Assembly: GCA_935421135.1 (NCBI GenBank)
Contig: OW285190.1
Location: forward strand, 1,302,001 to 1,366,000
Reading direction: 5' to 3'
Origin: Bugulina stolonifera
Taxonomy: Eukaryota; Bryozoa; Gymnolaemata; Cheilostomatida; Bugulidae
DNA: 64,000 nt
Shown here piece by piece: positions 9,288 through 22,194 of this stretch. The notes under the pieces were generated by a model, which saw nothing but the letters and a program-made list of their open reading frames with translations, had not been told where the DNA came from and ran no database searches. The position numbers were made by a program, and so were the translations under genes. How positions within the stretch are numbered: the first letter of the stretch is position 1; each line of letters opens with the position of its first letter.

Positions 9288-12200
9288 ATGGCAACACATG
9301 AAGCAGCACCATTTATTGAAACCTTCCAATTTGTAGAGCCCAAGCCACTATCTAGATCCACCCACAAGGCGGTCGTCCCAAATCATATTCTAAGCTCAAG
9401 TGAGTCGACTGCTGTTCAGTCATAATCCAGTACTGGCTTAGTGTTACGTATTTTTATAAACATGTAAAATATAATGAATGAATATTTTGTTAGTCTGTAA
9501 GCACACGAAGGAGCTACTTTAATGCATTTTCAGTTTTCAAAGTCCAGTGAACAACCTCTTGTGTAGTACAGTTTTGGAAATAATATAGTATATAGCCCTC
9601 GCCCTAAACATTAAAATCAAAATTATTTTGTTGAGATTATAGCTGTTATAAATTTGACATGGTTAAAATTCTGGTAATTGCTTAAATTGTTTATTTTTAG
9701 AAATATATTCCAAAATTCAGCAGAATGCTGCGATTAAAGCTACTCCAGCTATTTTGCACTTTGAGGGAATGGAAGTTGGAAAGAAGGCTCAGAAAGTTAT
9801 ATTGCTGTGTAATGTTGCACGAGAAGTGGTACGACTTCATATTATACCTCCGCAAACAAAACACTTTAACATTAAATATACAAAGAGTGAAAGACTGGTG
9901 CCAGGTATGACAATGAACTGTATAGTGGAGTTTACACCAGAGGATTACAGATACTACTACGATGCCATACGTATTCATACACCGGTGAGTGAGAGATGTC
10001 TGGCCTCAGACTGCATATCATAAATGTTTGTTTGCATCAAATAAAATGTTGTTGTTACATGTTCATTTCAGAATACGCTAATAAAAAAAACTGCGCAACT
10101 AAATTAATGTGATATTTTGTTTAAATTGCCCATCAAGATATTATATTGATTATGTACAATATAAGAATTTGCGAGTGTTAGAAAATGTTAGTTAAAAACA
10201 GGACATTCCAAAAACAATTCAAAACCCCAAACCCGAATTTCTAGCCCCAATCCCCACACTCTAATCCCTAATCTCTGAACTCTAAAAGAAAGTTTTCGAA
10301 ACGTCCTGTTTCTAACTGGCATTCCGAAATGTTCCTTTACCACAACTCTGCGTGATGTGATAATAATTCATTGTAAGGACTGGAATGCATGTATATTTAG
10401 GGGGAAGACAACTTGATTATTCCCATACATGCTTACCCTGTCATGGATAGTTCTGAGTTTCCTGCACAGCTCAAATTTCCAAACACTAGCATCGGTGAAA
10501 GGTACATTTACTAGTATATTCCTTGGTGTACATGCACGTGCACACACATTTTTGTATAGACTTGTATGTATGCAGGTATTTTTGTACTATAATGTTATCA
10601 CTGTTTATGAATATACGTATGTATGTATTCTTTGAACACTGATAGTTACTACTACTAGTATGCAGTGATATTATTTCCGTCTCAATTCTAGGAGATCGCA
10701 TTCTTTTTCTCTGAATTCACAAATTCCTGTCGATTTTGAATTTCAACTTACAAAGGTTCAAGATGATGCAGCATTCACTGTAACTCCTCTATCAGGTAAG
10801 AGTTTTACTGTACTGTAGCATCTTTATCATATAAGGTGACCACTGTAGCCCCTCTATTAGGTTGGGCGTTCACTGTAACATATCTATCATGTAAGGTGTT
10901 CACTGTAACGTCTCCACCATGTAAGGTGTTTACTGTAGCATTTATTTTAGCTAAGATGCCTATGCTGATTAACACATGCAGTATTTTGGTTACAGGCAAC
11001 TGACTTCGTGTATTGACTGAGTGTACCTTCGGGACTCTCAGTGATTCGCTAACTTTAGTATTTACGAATGATACGTAAATATACTAGCAATGAGCTAAGA
11101 CAAATATCCATTTTGTTAATGATCAGTGAATACTACATGTATTTGCACATGAATTCATAGGGCCACAATGATTTAGCTGAAAGCTACTTTTATGTCTGTG
11201 GTGATTGCAATTATCATCTACTAGAACATACTTTTGTAGGTGTGGTCCCAGCTAATGGCTCTACAACAGTATTAATACACTATCAGCCTATAAGCTATTC
11301 TACCGGCATGATGAGGCTACAGTTAGACGTCTCGCAGTTTAATTGCAAACCGATGGTGTGTACGATCACAGGCTACTGTCAGCCAGGAATCAAAGCCGTG
11401 TAAGTGAGAATACAGTATGTGTGTGCTGCGTGCTACGTCAATATGCGTGATACGTACTAGGACTACATACAGTCATGGGATACGTACTAGGACTATATAC
11501 AGTCGTGTTATACGTACTAGGACTATATACAGTCATGTGATACGTACTAGGACTATATACAGTCATGTGATACGTACTAGGACTATTTATACAGTCATGT
11601 GATGCGTACTAGGACTATATACAGTCATGTGATACGTACTAGGACTATTATACACAATCATATGATACGTACTAGGACGATAATCAGTCATGTGATACGT
11701 ACTAGGACTATATACAGTCATGTGATACGTACTAGGACTATATACAGTCATGTGATACGTGCTAGGACTATATACAGTCATGTGATATGTACTAGGACTA
11801 TACACAGTCATGTGATGCAGTTTGTTGGAATAGAAGGTGTCAGCGGGTGTCATATATTCATCTCAGCGTTAGATGTGCAGGTAACAGGTGATTGTATTGT
11901 GTGGTATCCATTCAATACTTTATGATTTGTTAGGCCCGATACTGTAGCAGCCCAATTGCTAAAAAAACAGAGCAGAGTTTTGTCTCCTCTTGAGAGAAGT
12001 CGAGAGAAGAAGCTCCTATCACGGAAATCTACCAAGGCTCTTCCAGGGGAACACAACTCCACACAAAAAAGAATTGTAAGTACTCGCCTGTGTTGTTAGT
12101 GCTATTTAGTAAATAGTAGATGTTCACTAGAGCTTAAAGTGTGTGCATCTATTCTGCGATTTCCTATATACTCCCTGTGTATGACGACTGGTATGACACG

Positions 12201-15200
12201 ACATATTGTTGTAGATTGAAGGGATAAGAATTCCCGACAAGATTGAAACTGTGCATCACGTATCAAACATCCTCATACAGAAGCCTGGTAAGATGACTCT
12301 GAAAGAGCTCATTGAGGCTGAGAAGTCAGTGAGTGGACGTCAAATGAAGGAGAATAGGTTTGTAATTCTTTTCTTTCATTGGTGTTCCTTCTCAATGTAA
12401 AATATGGTCACTTGCATGCGAATATATTATATACAATTGCATGTTATACAGTGTACAATTACACACGTGTATATGCACTGTTATACGTCTTCTGCGCTGT
12501 TTACATGATGCAATGTAGGTTTGAGCAGGCAATGTACAGTATACATACATTGTACACATGATTGTATATTTGACGAGGCAATGTATATATACATTGTACA
12601 CATGTTTGTAGGTTTGAGCAAGCGGTGAGGAAAAATGTGTACGAAGAGAGACAGAACCAGCTGAGGTGGCAAGTCAAGGTTGGAGAGACAGCTATGAAAT
12701 CACAAGATAAAGCAAAGATACTGTCTGAGAGACAGCATTCTTGGGCCATCTACCAGGTAAATAAATGGATATGTGCGGTGGTTTAATTGTAGGCAACAAC
12801 TGTTCATGTACTCCTATTTCTAATAGTAAAAAGTAAGGACTGTACACTATATAACAGGTGTTGACTGTACTTGTGTACATATACAACAGGTGTCGACTGT
12901 TCTTGTACACATAGATAACAGGTGTTGGTTGCAGTTGTACACATATAGAAGAGGTGTTGACTGTATCTTATATCTGTGAATAATAAGTGTTGACTGTATT
13001 TGTGCATGGATATAGCAGGTGTTGACTGTACTTGCACACATATATAACATGCATTGACTGTACTTGCACACCTATATAACAGGTATTGACTGTACTTGTA
13101 CACATATATATAACAGGTATTGACTGTACTTGTACACATATATATAACAGGTATTGACTGTACTTGTACACATACATGTAGATATATATTACTCAATCTG
13201 CATACAGTGTACTGTTTCGGTGTTTAACACCTCATCAGTGCAGCTCAGAGAAATGCCTGGGAGAACACCTTAGCAATACTGTATATACAGCAAAGCATAT
13301 ATAAAAGGTGTGAAATCCACTGAATCAAAGTTCTCAAGCTGCCAGAGACAGCGAGAATTGCATAATGCTACCAGTTCAGTGTATCTCCCAGGCAAAGTGC
13401 TCAAGAAGTTGGTATTGCTACCAATTTCGAGCGTAATATTCAATCTGCATACAGACATATATTATGTAGGAATTGAGGGGAGATCCAACTCCTACTGAGG
13501 AACACAGAAGAACTGAGACTGAATCAATATGGAGAAGGACGTTACGTGACTCCACGCAGGTCAGAAATATGTTTCACATAAAATCATGCTTTATGGTTTA
13601 AATACACCAGTGACTTAGTAGTATCTACTGCGTACATGCAGATACAGAGGGTGGTGACACAGCTTTAAGAGTATCCTGTATGTTTTAGTTGGCTGAAGAG
13701 GGGATAGAGTTTGACTTATACACAAATAACCCCTGGTCTACACGTCACAGTGCAACTGATAAGTTTACTCAGGCTGCCAGAAAGGTATGAGTCATTCTAT
13801 ATAAGTATCACAATATTGTACTATAACATACGTCATGTGTATACTAATACCACAAGATCGTACCATATTACATGTCATGTGTATACTAATACTACAATAT
13901 CATACCATACTATACGCCATGTGTATACTAATACTACAATATCATATCATACTATACGCCATGTGTATACTACAATATCATACCGTACTATACGCCATGT
14001 GTATACTAATACTACAATATCATACCATACTATGCGCCATGTGTATACTACAATATCATACCATACTATACGCCATGTGTATACTAATGCTACAATATCA
14101 TACCATACTATACGCCATGTGTATACTAGTACTACAATATCATACCATACTATACGCCATGTGTATACTAATACTACAATATCATGCCATACTATACACC
14201 ATGTGTATACTAATACTACAATATCATACCATACTATACGTCATGTGTATACTACAATATCATACCATACTATATGTTATGTGTATACTGCAATATCATA
14301 CCATACTATACGTCATGTGTATACTAATACTACAATATCATACCATACTATACGCCATGTGTATACTAATACTACAATATCATACCATACTATACGCCAT
14401 GTGTATACTAATGCTACAATATCATACCATACTATACACCATGTGTATACTAATGCTACAATATCATACCATACTATACACTATGTATGTACTAGCATTC
14501 ATTGGTTGGTGTTGCTTCAGATTATAATGAGGAACCGTGCGACCAAGAATCTTAAACAGCTCAATGCGTTCCTCAAAAACTGGAACAAGAAACAGGAAAT
14601 GTTGGAGGGAGAGCAAGGCGAAGACTCGTGTGGTAAACGTGCTGTGAAACGAGTGCCAGTGATAGGTTAATTACTACTAATGCTTTATAGTCGCATCACC
14701 ATTGAGTTGTCACTAGCCAATAGGCAGGTAGTATTGTGGGTTTGCTGTCTTGACTAGATGTATTCAGCACGTTTTAGTTTGGGTGACTGAGCTGCACAAT
14801 AACCACATCAATATCAATTCTATGGTATAGTTGGGTAAGGTGGCGTACACTACCCCATCGTCTATCCATAGAATAGTAATTGTTGGAAGTAGGGCTATGG
14901 TCTGATGTTTAGTGACTAATAGCACAGAGTCAGTACTGTAGTCTAATACTTACAGGTTTGCCTTCCTTCACTTCGGTGATTCTCGGATGACTTCCAGCTC
15001 TCTACCTCTATTATCCCTGTTGCATGCAATGATATCTATACCATGTGGGTGTACATTGGTAAATTCAACGTTGGTATTTTATGTGTAGATGCTGAGGATG
15101 AAGATGCTGCGGATACGTCTACAATTAAGCTCCGCCCTATTTTGTCATCAAACAAGGTTGTTCACGCTAAATATCCTTTCTTTGTGCCACCAAATAAGAA

Positions 15201-18200
15201 AGATGAGCTAGCACCCGATGCCTTGAACGACGTGGTCACTTATGAGACTGAAATAGACTTGGCCATGAAGACACCTTTCTTTGACCTGCAAGTACCAGCT
15301 CAGTCCAGGTTACTAGGCTATAATGACCATGAGATACACTTGGGCTATGACTACGTAGAACCTGTGCTAGCCCGCTCTCTTCGTGCAGGTGCCAAGGTGT
15401 GGTGTTCCTCCATATGTATGTCTCATCGTATTGTTCATCTTTGTAATGATGTACTTGTGTGTGAGAGATAATAATATGTATATTGTGGAGACATACCAGC
15501 ATCCAATATTACTTGTAATTTAAAAATCATAAGTGTGTAGATCCTTGAGCCGACACAAACCAGTTTGTAAGGCTGATGGACATTTGATACCTTTTAATTG
15601 CTTGCAGGTTGTGTTTTGGTCTATCTACCAGATATCCTTCAGTATGTCATTGAGTCTACCTACGGAGTAACAATCTATAGTTATAGTGCATTAAAAGACT
15701 GTGTGATACTTCCACTTTCAGGAGGAAATTGTGACCTTGGTGAAGCCACACGAGGCAGCCGCTACCAGATCTGAGGTGCTGAGCAAAACTGGGGCTAAAC
15801 CGGAAACAGCAGGCGGTGCAGAGAAAAGGGGCGTGTCAAAGAAAGTGACAGAGCTGAGAGTGGAGGACCTGGAGAAGCATGAAATAGACGAGTCAGACAT
15901 GGAGAAGGGCAGCGTTATAGGCACCCTTACAGCCCCTGAGGCTATGTTTAGGCCAATAGAATACCCTCCACTACACATATTTGTAAGTAACTAAGTTTTA
16001 TCTGGTACCAACGTGATGAAATATCATTTGTACAGCAGCTGTATTATATGCAGTGTATGCTGTATCACATGCAGTGTATGCTATATCATAAACAGTGTAT
16101 GCTATATCATATACAGTGTATGCTATATCACATACAGTGTATGCTATATCATATACAGTGTATGCTATATCATATACAGTGTATGCTATATTATATACAG
16201 TGTATGCTATATTATATACAGTGTATGCTATATCATATACAGTGTATGCTATATTATATACAGTGTATGCTATATCATAAACAGTGTATGCTATATCATA
16301 AACAGTGTATGCTATATCATATACAGTGTATGCTATATCACATACAGTGTATGCTATATCATATACAGTGTATGCTATATTATATACAGTGTATGCTATA
16401 TTATATACAGTGTATGCTATATCATATACAGTGTATGCTATATTATATACAGTGTATGCTATATTATATACAGTGTATGCTATATTATATACAGTGTATA
16501 CTATATCACATACAGTGTATGCTATATCATATACAGTGTATGCTATATTATATACAGTGTATGCTATATTATATACAGTGTATGCTATATCATATACAGT
16601 GTATGCTATATCATATACAGTGTATGCTATATTATATACAGTGTATGCTATATTATATACAGTGTATGCTATATCATATACAGTGTATGCTATATACATG
16701 TAGACTGTGTAAAAGATAGTTATGTAGAGTAATAATAGTATAGAATATATGCAATGTGTACTATGTACACTATATATAAATGTCTATCTGCCTATACGTG
16801 TAGAACTACATGTATATTGTGTGAACTATATGGTATAATTATACCCATATAATATTTACCTGCAGAATGCTACCCCAGGGCTACAGGTGTTTCAATCTCC
16901 TGCTCCATATGGGGAGGTGGACTCAGACTATCACCTTTGTCCTCTACCTAAATATACCCTCCAGTCTAATGAGGTGTCACATCATAAGAGCACACAGAGA
17001 CAGTTTCTGGATAGAGAGGTCAGTGTAATATGCACTGATATCTACTTGTTGTATTATACAACTGTACACATGTATACCCTACATACAACTGTATATACAT
17101 CCACTACATACAACTGTACACATGTATACCCTACATACAACTGTATATACATCCACTACATACAACTGTTTACATGCATACACTACACACAACTGTTTAC
17201 ATGTATACACTACACACAACTGTTTACATGTATACACTACACACAACTGTTTACATGTATACACTACACACAACTGTTTACATGTATACACTACACACAA
17301 CTGTTTACATGTATACACTACACACAACTGTTTACATGTATACACTACACAGAACTGTTTACATGTATACACTACACACAACTGTTTACATGTATACACT
17401 ACACACAACTGTTTACATGTATACACTACACACAACTGTTTACATGTATACACTACACACAACTGTTTACATGTATACACTACACACAACTGTTTACATG
17501 TATACACTACACACAACTGTTTACATGTATACACTACACACAACTGTACATGCATACACTACATACAACTGTATATGCATACACTACACACAACTGTTTA
17601 TACATACACTACATACAACTGTTTACATGTATACACTACATACAACTGTATATGCATACACTACATACAACTGCTTACATGTATACACTACATACAACTG
17701 TATATGCATACACTACATACAACTGTTTACATGCATACACTACATACAACTGTACATGCATACACTACACACAACTGTTTACATGCATACACTACATACA
17801 ACTGTACATGCATACACTACACACAACTGTTTACATGCATACACTACACACAACTGTTTACATGTATACACTACACACAACTGTTTACATGTATACACTA
17901 CACACAACTGTTTACATGTATACACTACACACAACTGTACATGCATACACTACATACAACTGTATATGCATACACTACACACAACTGTTTATACATACAC
18001 TACATACAACTGTTTACATGTATACACTACATACAACTGTATATGCATACACTACATACAACTGCTTACATGTATACACTACATACAACTGTATATGCAT
18101 ACACTACATACAACTGTTTACATGCATACACTACATACAACTGTACATGCATACACTACACACAACTGTTTACATGCATACACTACATACAACTGTACAT

Positions 18201-19739
18201 GCATACACTACACACAACTGTTTACATGCATACACTACATACAACTGTTTACATGCATACACTACACACAACCCTGTTTACATGCATACACTACATACAA
18301 CTGTTTACATGCATACACTACACACAACTGTTTACATGCATACACTACATACAACTGTTTACATGCATACACTACATACAACTGTATATGCATACACTAC
18401 ACACAACTGTTTACATGCATACACTACATACAACTGTACATGCATACACTACACACAACTGTATATACATACACTACACACAACTGTTTACATGCATACA
18501 CTACATACAACTGGTATGTGTGTATTCACTGTCTATTATTGGTAATTCTGAACAGGATGTTATAAGAGGAACAATGGCGTGGAAGAAGTTTCCATCTCAA
18601 GGCCTCACTTCTTTAGCTAATGCTCCTACACTTTCAAATGTTTGGGTACCTCGGTGGAACGACCCGTTCAGTAACAATCTCTTACCGCTTCAGGTTCCTA
18701 GTCTACAATCTGGTCTAGCAGAGGATGATATTCTGGAATAGTGAGTGCAGACCACTTATTTACCTTTTTACATGCTTATATTACTCTGGCATACTGGAAA
18801 TAGTCATATTACTTATCTAGTGCATTTACACATGGATAGGCTTACTCACAGATAATCTGTCAGTCAGTCAGTCAGTCAGTCAGTCAGTCAGTCAGCCAGC
18901 CAGTCAGTTGGTCGGCCAGTCAGTCAGTTAGTAATGCTGTCAGTTATACAGCGAGTCAGTCAGTTGTAAAGCCAGTCATAGAGTCAGTCATGCACCAGTC
19001 ATATAGTAATTTATACACATGTACAATGTATAGTTATATGTTATATACACTGACATTTCAGTGCTGATCCTGAGGGCACTGAGAGTATACAACTCACTCC
19101 TGAGATGATTTCTGTACAGTTTGATACTCTTTCTGCTAGTTCAACTAACTTAGTGACCCCTGATGATAAACAATCTCACAGGTAGTATGCTATACTAGTA
19201 TATATTGTATATACACATACCACATGTACATGTATATACACTACCACATGTACATGTATATACACATACCACATGTACATGTACATTGTAAATACATTGT
19301 ACATTCGAAATACAGTGCAAATCTACATTCGAATTCTCCTTGCTAACAGCCAATTAGAGCTTAGCATACACCTCATCTTATTTAGCCTGTTAAATGGTAT
19401 GATACCATATTCTAGACACTATACAGTATGAATTAATGGGTAATCTCACAATTGTTTAGTAGTTATCCTCTCCTAGGCTACTACTTTTCACTTAGTAAGA
19501 GAAGACAACACCAAAATTCTCCCTCATTGTTTAATTTCAGTGATCACTTCCCGCATGGTAACAAGATGCCAGCCACTTATCTACCCGTGTCAAGTTCTGG
19601 CCCAGTGCCAAGGCAGCAGAGGGAGCAGGAGTTAGACCAGTTCCTATCTCGTAGGTCAAATAGACTGGGCCACAAGTTTCAAGCTAAAATGAACCAATTG
19701 GACAGTCAGACCACCCGAGATGATCTAATATTTGAATGA
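9288..19739 (+). CDS. CFAP221: CFAP221 / PCDP1, cilia and flagella associated protein 221 (complete)
   Basis: Seventeen coding exons with matching phases: 9288-9399, 9701-9984, 10401-10501, 10692-10795, 11240-11399, 11934-12075, 12215-12357, 12612-12756, 13470-13559, 13689-13784, 14521-14665, 15089-15396, 15722-15982, 16866-17018, 18556-18740, 19062-19181, 19541-19739. They total 2748 nt, or 915 residues (vertebrate protein about 840). Collinear matches include VPNHILSSKIYSKI, IIPPQTKHFNIKYTKSERLV, EDYRYYYDAIRIH, LIIPIHAYPVMDS, IPVDFEFQL, GVVPANGS, GIRIPDKI, RQMKENRFEQAVRKNVYEE, GLQVFQSPAPYGEVDSDYHL and WKKFPSQGL. The N-terminal third has the beta-sandwich (ASH/MSP-like) character seen in axonemal proteins. 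CFAP221 is a calmodulin-associated component of the C1d projection of the central-pair microtubules and is needed for normal ciliary beating. Most of its introns hold tandem arrays. Confidence 0.95.
10185..10318. mobile_element. Short MITE-like element with inverted ends, in CFAP221 intron 2
   Basis: The left end GTTAGTTAAAAACAGGAC and the right end GTCCTGTTTCTAACTGGC are imperfect inverted repeats, continuing inward as ATTCCAAAAAC versus GTTTTCGAAACG. They flank about 80 bp of C-rich DNA with CCCCAA/CCCTAA-like words. No coding capacity. Confidence 0.55.
11430..11815. repeat. Minisatellite, about 30-bp unit, 13 copies, CFAP221 intron 5
   Basis: Direct copies built on ATGTGATACGTACTAGGACT plus ATATACAGTC. 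They read open in some frames (RTRTIYSHVI), which is a repeat artefact rather than coding. Confidence 0.95.
12515..12611 (+). repeat. Decoy copies of the CFAP221 exon-8 acceptor
   Basis: Within intron 7, TGTAGGTTTGAGCAGGCAAT (about 12517-12536) duplicates the true junction TGTAG|GTTTGAGCAAGCGG at 12607-12625. A third, decayed copy (TGTATATTTGACGAGGCAAT) lies between. The upstream copy keeps AG|GTTTGAGCA intact. Confidence 0.8.
12840..13175. repeat. Minisatellite, about 31-34-bp unit, CFAP221 intron 8
   Basis: About 10 copies built on GTGTTGACTGTACTTGTACA plus CATATATAACAG. Each unit has an ACAG-GT junction resembling abutted splice sites. Confidence 0.9.
13810..14490. repeat. Minisatellite, 42-bp unit with 30-bp deletion variants, CFAP221 intron 10
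   Basis: About 18 copies built on CATGTGTATACTAATACTAC plus AATATCATACCATACTATACGC. Several units lack an internal 12 bp (the TAATACTACTAC-like part). Because 42 and 30 are both multiples of three, long open frames appear. They are not genes. Confidence 0.95.
16040..16695. repeat. Minisatellite, 21-bp unit, about 31 copies, CFAP221 intron 13
   Basis: Near-perfect direct copies of TGTATGCTATATCATATACA(G). The only common variation is C/T or C/A at the CATATAC or CATAAAC position. The 21-bp period leaves frames open on both strands. No coding role. Confidence 0.97.
17045..18515. repeat. Minisatellite, about 23-bp unit, over 60 copies, CFAP221 intron 14, with higher-order duplication
   Basis: Units are built on CATACACTACACACAACTGT with variants TTACATG, ATATGC, ACATGC and GCTTACATG. 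The ordered series of variants beginning at 17544 is repeated from 17935, an offset of 391 bp (17 units of 23), so a multi-unit block was duplicated. Confidence 0.95.
18850..18985. repeat. CAGT microsatellite and derivatives, CFAP221 intron 15
   Basis: A run of CAGT tetranucleotides from about 18859, decaying into CAGC/CGGC/CAGTTA variants further along. Confidence 0.9.
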
Positions 19740-20249
19740 TGTGTTCTGTTGATTTAGTATATGTACACTGGAATTTTGACACACACATACAAGTGTATAT
19801 AAACACCTTGTGTGGTCTGCAGTCAGTTGAGTGGGGGATGATGGCATTGATAATCTCTGACAGTCACCTAGGATATGATTGTGTACTATAGAACTGTGGA
19901 AGCAGCGAGATGACCCCCATAGATATATGTAGCATGCCTATATTTCACAGTCTCTCTTCTACTTATTATATGCATTAAAGAGTGAAATATAGCCTTATGC
20001 TATGAAGCTATATTACACCTTTGTTTGTAAAGAATTTATATATTCTCTAATTTATATTTATGGAACTTCCATGGAATGCTTGTTCTTATAGTATCTCTCT
20101 GAGAGTGGTTGCCAATCTATTTCCAAGTTTCTATGGAAAAGAATTTTTAAATAAATGATAATAGAGAGATGGTACCTAGTGCTTGTGTGGGATTCATACC
20201 ACCATACATTGGTATTTTACTCTGTGAGTTGTTAGGAATATTAAATAAT
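19740..20249 (+). other. CFAP221 3' UTR and flank, with AATAAA at 20150
   Basis: No coding sequence. ATTAAA at about 19974 and AATAAA at 20150-20155 are the candidate polyadenylation signals. Confidence 0.45.
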
Positions 20250-21268
20250 ATAAGGTATATATACATGTATAAGGTATATATACATGTATAAGGTATATAT
20301 ACATGTATAAGGTATATATACATGTATAAGGTATATATACATGTATAAGGTATATATACATGTATAAGGTATATATACATGTATAAGGTATATATACATG
20401 TATAAGGTATATATACATGTATAAGGTATATATACATGTATAAGGTATATATACATGTATAAGGTATATATACATGTATAAGGTATATATACATGTATAA
20501 GGTATATATACATGTATAAGGTATATATACATGTATAAGGTATATATACATGTATAAGGTATATATACATGTATAAGGTATATATACATGTATAAGGTAT
20601 ATATACATGTATAAGGTATATATACATGTATAAGGTATATATACATGTATAAGGTATATATACATGTATAAGGTATATATACATGTATAAGGTATATATA
20701 CATGTATAAGGTATATATACATGTATAAGGTATATATACATGTATAAGGTATATATACATGTATAAGGTATATATACATGTATAAGGTATATATACATGT
20801 ATAAGGTATATATACATGTATAAGGTATGTATACATGTATAAGGTATATATACATGTATAAGGTATGTATACATGTATAAGGTATATATACATGTATAAG
20901 GTATGTATACATGTATAAGGTATATATACATGTATAAGGTATGTATACATGTATAAGGTATATATACATGTATAAGGTATGTATACATGTATAAGGTATA
21001 TATACATGTATAAGGTATGTATACATGTATAAGGTATATATACATGTATAAGGTATGTATACATGTATATATACCTTATACATGTATAAGGTATGTATAC
21101 ATGTATAAGGTATATATACATGTATAAGGTATGTATACATGTATAAGGTATGTATACATGTATAAGGTATATATACATGTATAAGGTATGTATACATGTA
21201 TAAGGTATATATACATGTATAAGGTATATATACATGTATAAGGTATATATACATGTATAAGGTATATA
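20250..21268. repeat. Minisatellite, 19-bp unit GGTATATATACATGTATAA, about 53 copies
   Basis: Almost perfect copies over 1 kb. From about 20825 units alternate between GGTATATATACATG and GGTATGTATACATG, forming a 38-bp dimer unit. One unit near 21066-21082 is inverted (TATATACCTTATACATG). The TACATGTA core of each unit is palindromic. Confidence 0.97.
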
Positions 21269-21276
21269 TTATACAA

Positions 21277-22194
21277 GGTCCGTAAATTAGGTAATGAGAC
21301 TTGTTATACTAGGCTAATTATTTACAATTAATTTACAAATTAAGTCTATCTCCTATAAAATAGTTGTCTTGGGAAGCCACACAGCGCATTAGACGCTGTT
21401 TCCGTTTCTCATAGCAGAGCTGGAACTCGGAAACTGTTATTGCCTTTAATTGGTCCGTCACAGCCATTTTGATTTTCTCTAAACCTCTAAAGTGACCCCC
21501 TTGAGATGAATTTCAACATTTGAGAAGAAAAATTAGTCACGGGGACCCAAATCTGGAGAATATGGAGGCTGTGGTACAACTGTTATGTTTTTCTAAGTCA
21601 GCAAGTCTGTATGGAAAGCTCAGTGTGAGAAGGCGTAAATGTCTCTTCTGCTCTCTTTCTGTTCAAAAGTGAGGTTCTTTGGCACAAACTTTGCAGAAAT
21701 TTTCTTTGTTCTTAGATCATCAGTTAAAACTTGATGAACTGTTGTATGGTACAAATTAAAGTGCTTAGCAATCAATCTGGTGGTTAAACGACGGTCAGAT
21801 CGAAAGAATTTCATCATTTCTAACAGACGATGGCCTTCCTGACCGAGATTAATCTTCTACCGAGTCCCTGCCTTCAGAAAATGCTCTCGATAGAACAGTT
21901 TCTCCATAGGCCTGCTGAATCTTTGAGTAAGTTTCAGAGGCTCTATGTTGAAGTTTGAAGCAGAACATTATCGCACTGTTTTACTCGAGACTGGTTTTTT
22001 CATCCATTTCTGGAACACGTGTCAAAATAGTGACGTTACAAAACCTGCTCTCACAGTTCATCTGCTACTCCTTTGAAGTTGCTAATTGCACTGTGGATAG
22101 TTTAGAGTTAACACTACAAAATTTTACAAGGAAGTTCCCGGAGCAGTCCCGTTCTAATATTATGTGACTAGTCTCATTACTTAATGTACGGTAC
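21277..22194 (-). mobile_element. Defective mariner transposon with internal deletion
   Basis: Terminal repeats GGTCCGTAAATTAGGTAATG and, inverted at the other end, GTACCGTACATTAAGTAATG (both continuing AGACT) match at 21 of 25 positions. On the minus strand, fragments of a mariner transposase are clear: AFSEGRDSVED..SRSGRPSSV, the helix-turn-helix RLTTRLIAKHFNLYHTTVHQ, and LTFEQKESR, then the C-terminal YSPDLGP motif holding the last catalytic Asp and the AVTDQLKAI-like region. The part with the first two catalytic Asp residues is missing, and stops and frameshifts break the rest, so it cannot encode a transposase. At about 920 bp it is shorter than the usual 1.3 kb. Confidence 0.88.

Noticed and set aside
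13711..14670. 319-codon frame across CFAP221 intron 10
   Set aside because: It contains exon 11 at its end but is mostly the 42-bp array; phase and similarity show the array is intron.
16013..16732. Cysteine/tyrosine-rich repeat proteins (SVCYIIY)
   Set aside because: 21-bp intronic minisatellite in CFAP221, open on both strands only because of its period.
16887..18741. Open frames of over 500 codons in three phases
   Set aside because: They arise from real CFAP221 exons at each end joined through an intronic 23-bp array that lacks stops; the intron is defined by conserved exon ends.
20147..21254. Minus-strand 362-codon frame (YTCIHTLYMYIYLIHV)
   Set aside because: 19-bp minisatellite (57 bp = 19 codons) read in three phases; downstream of the CFAP221 stop.
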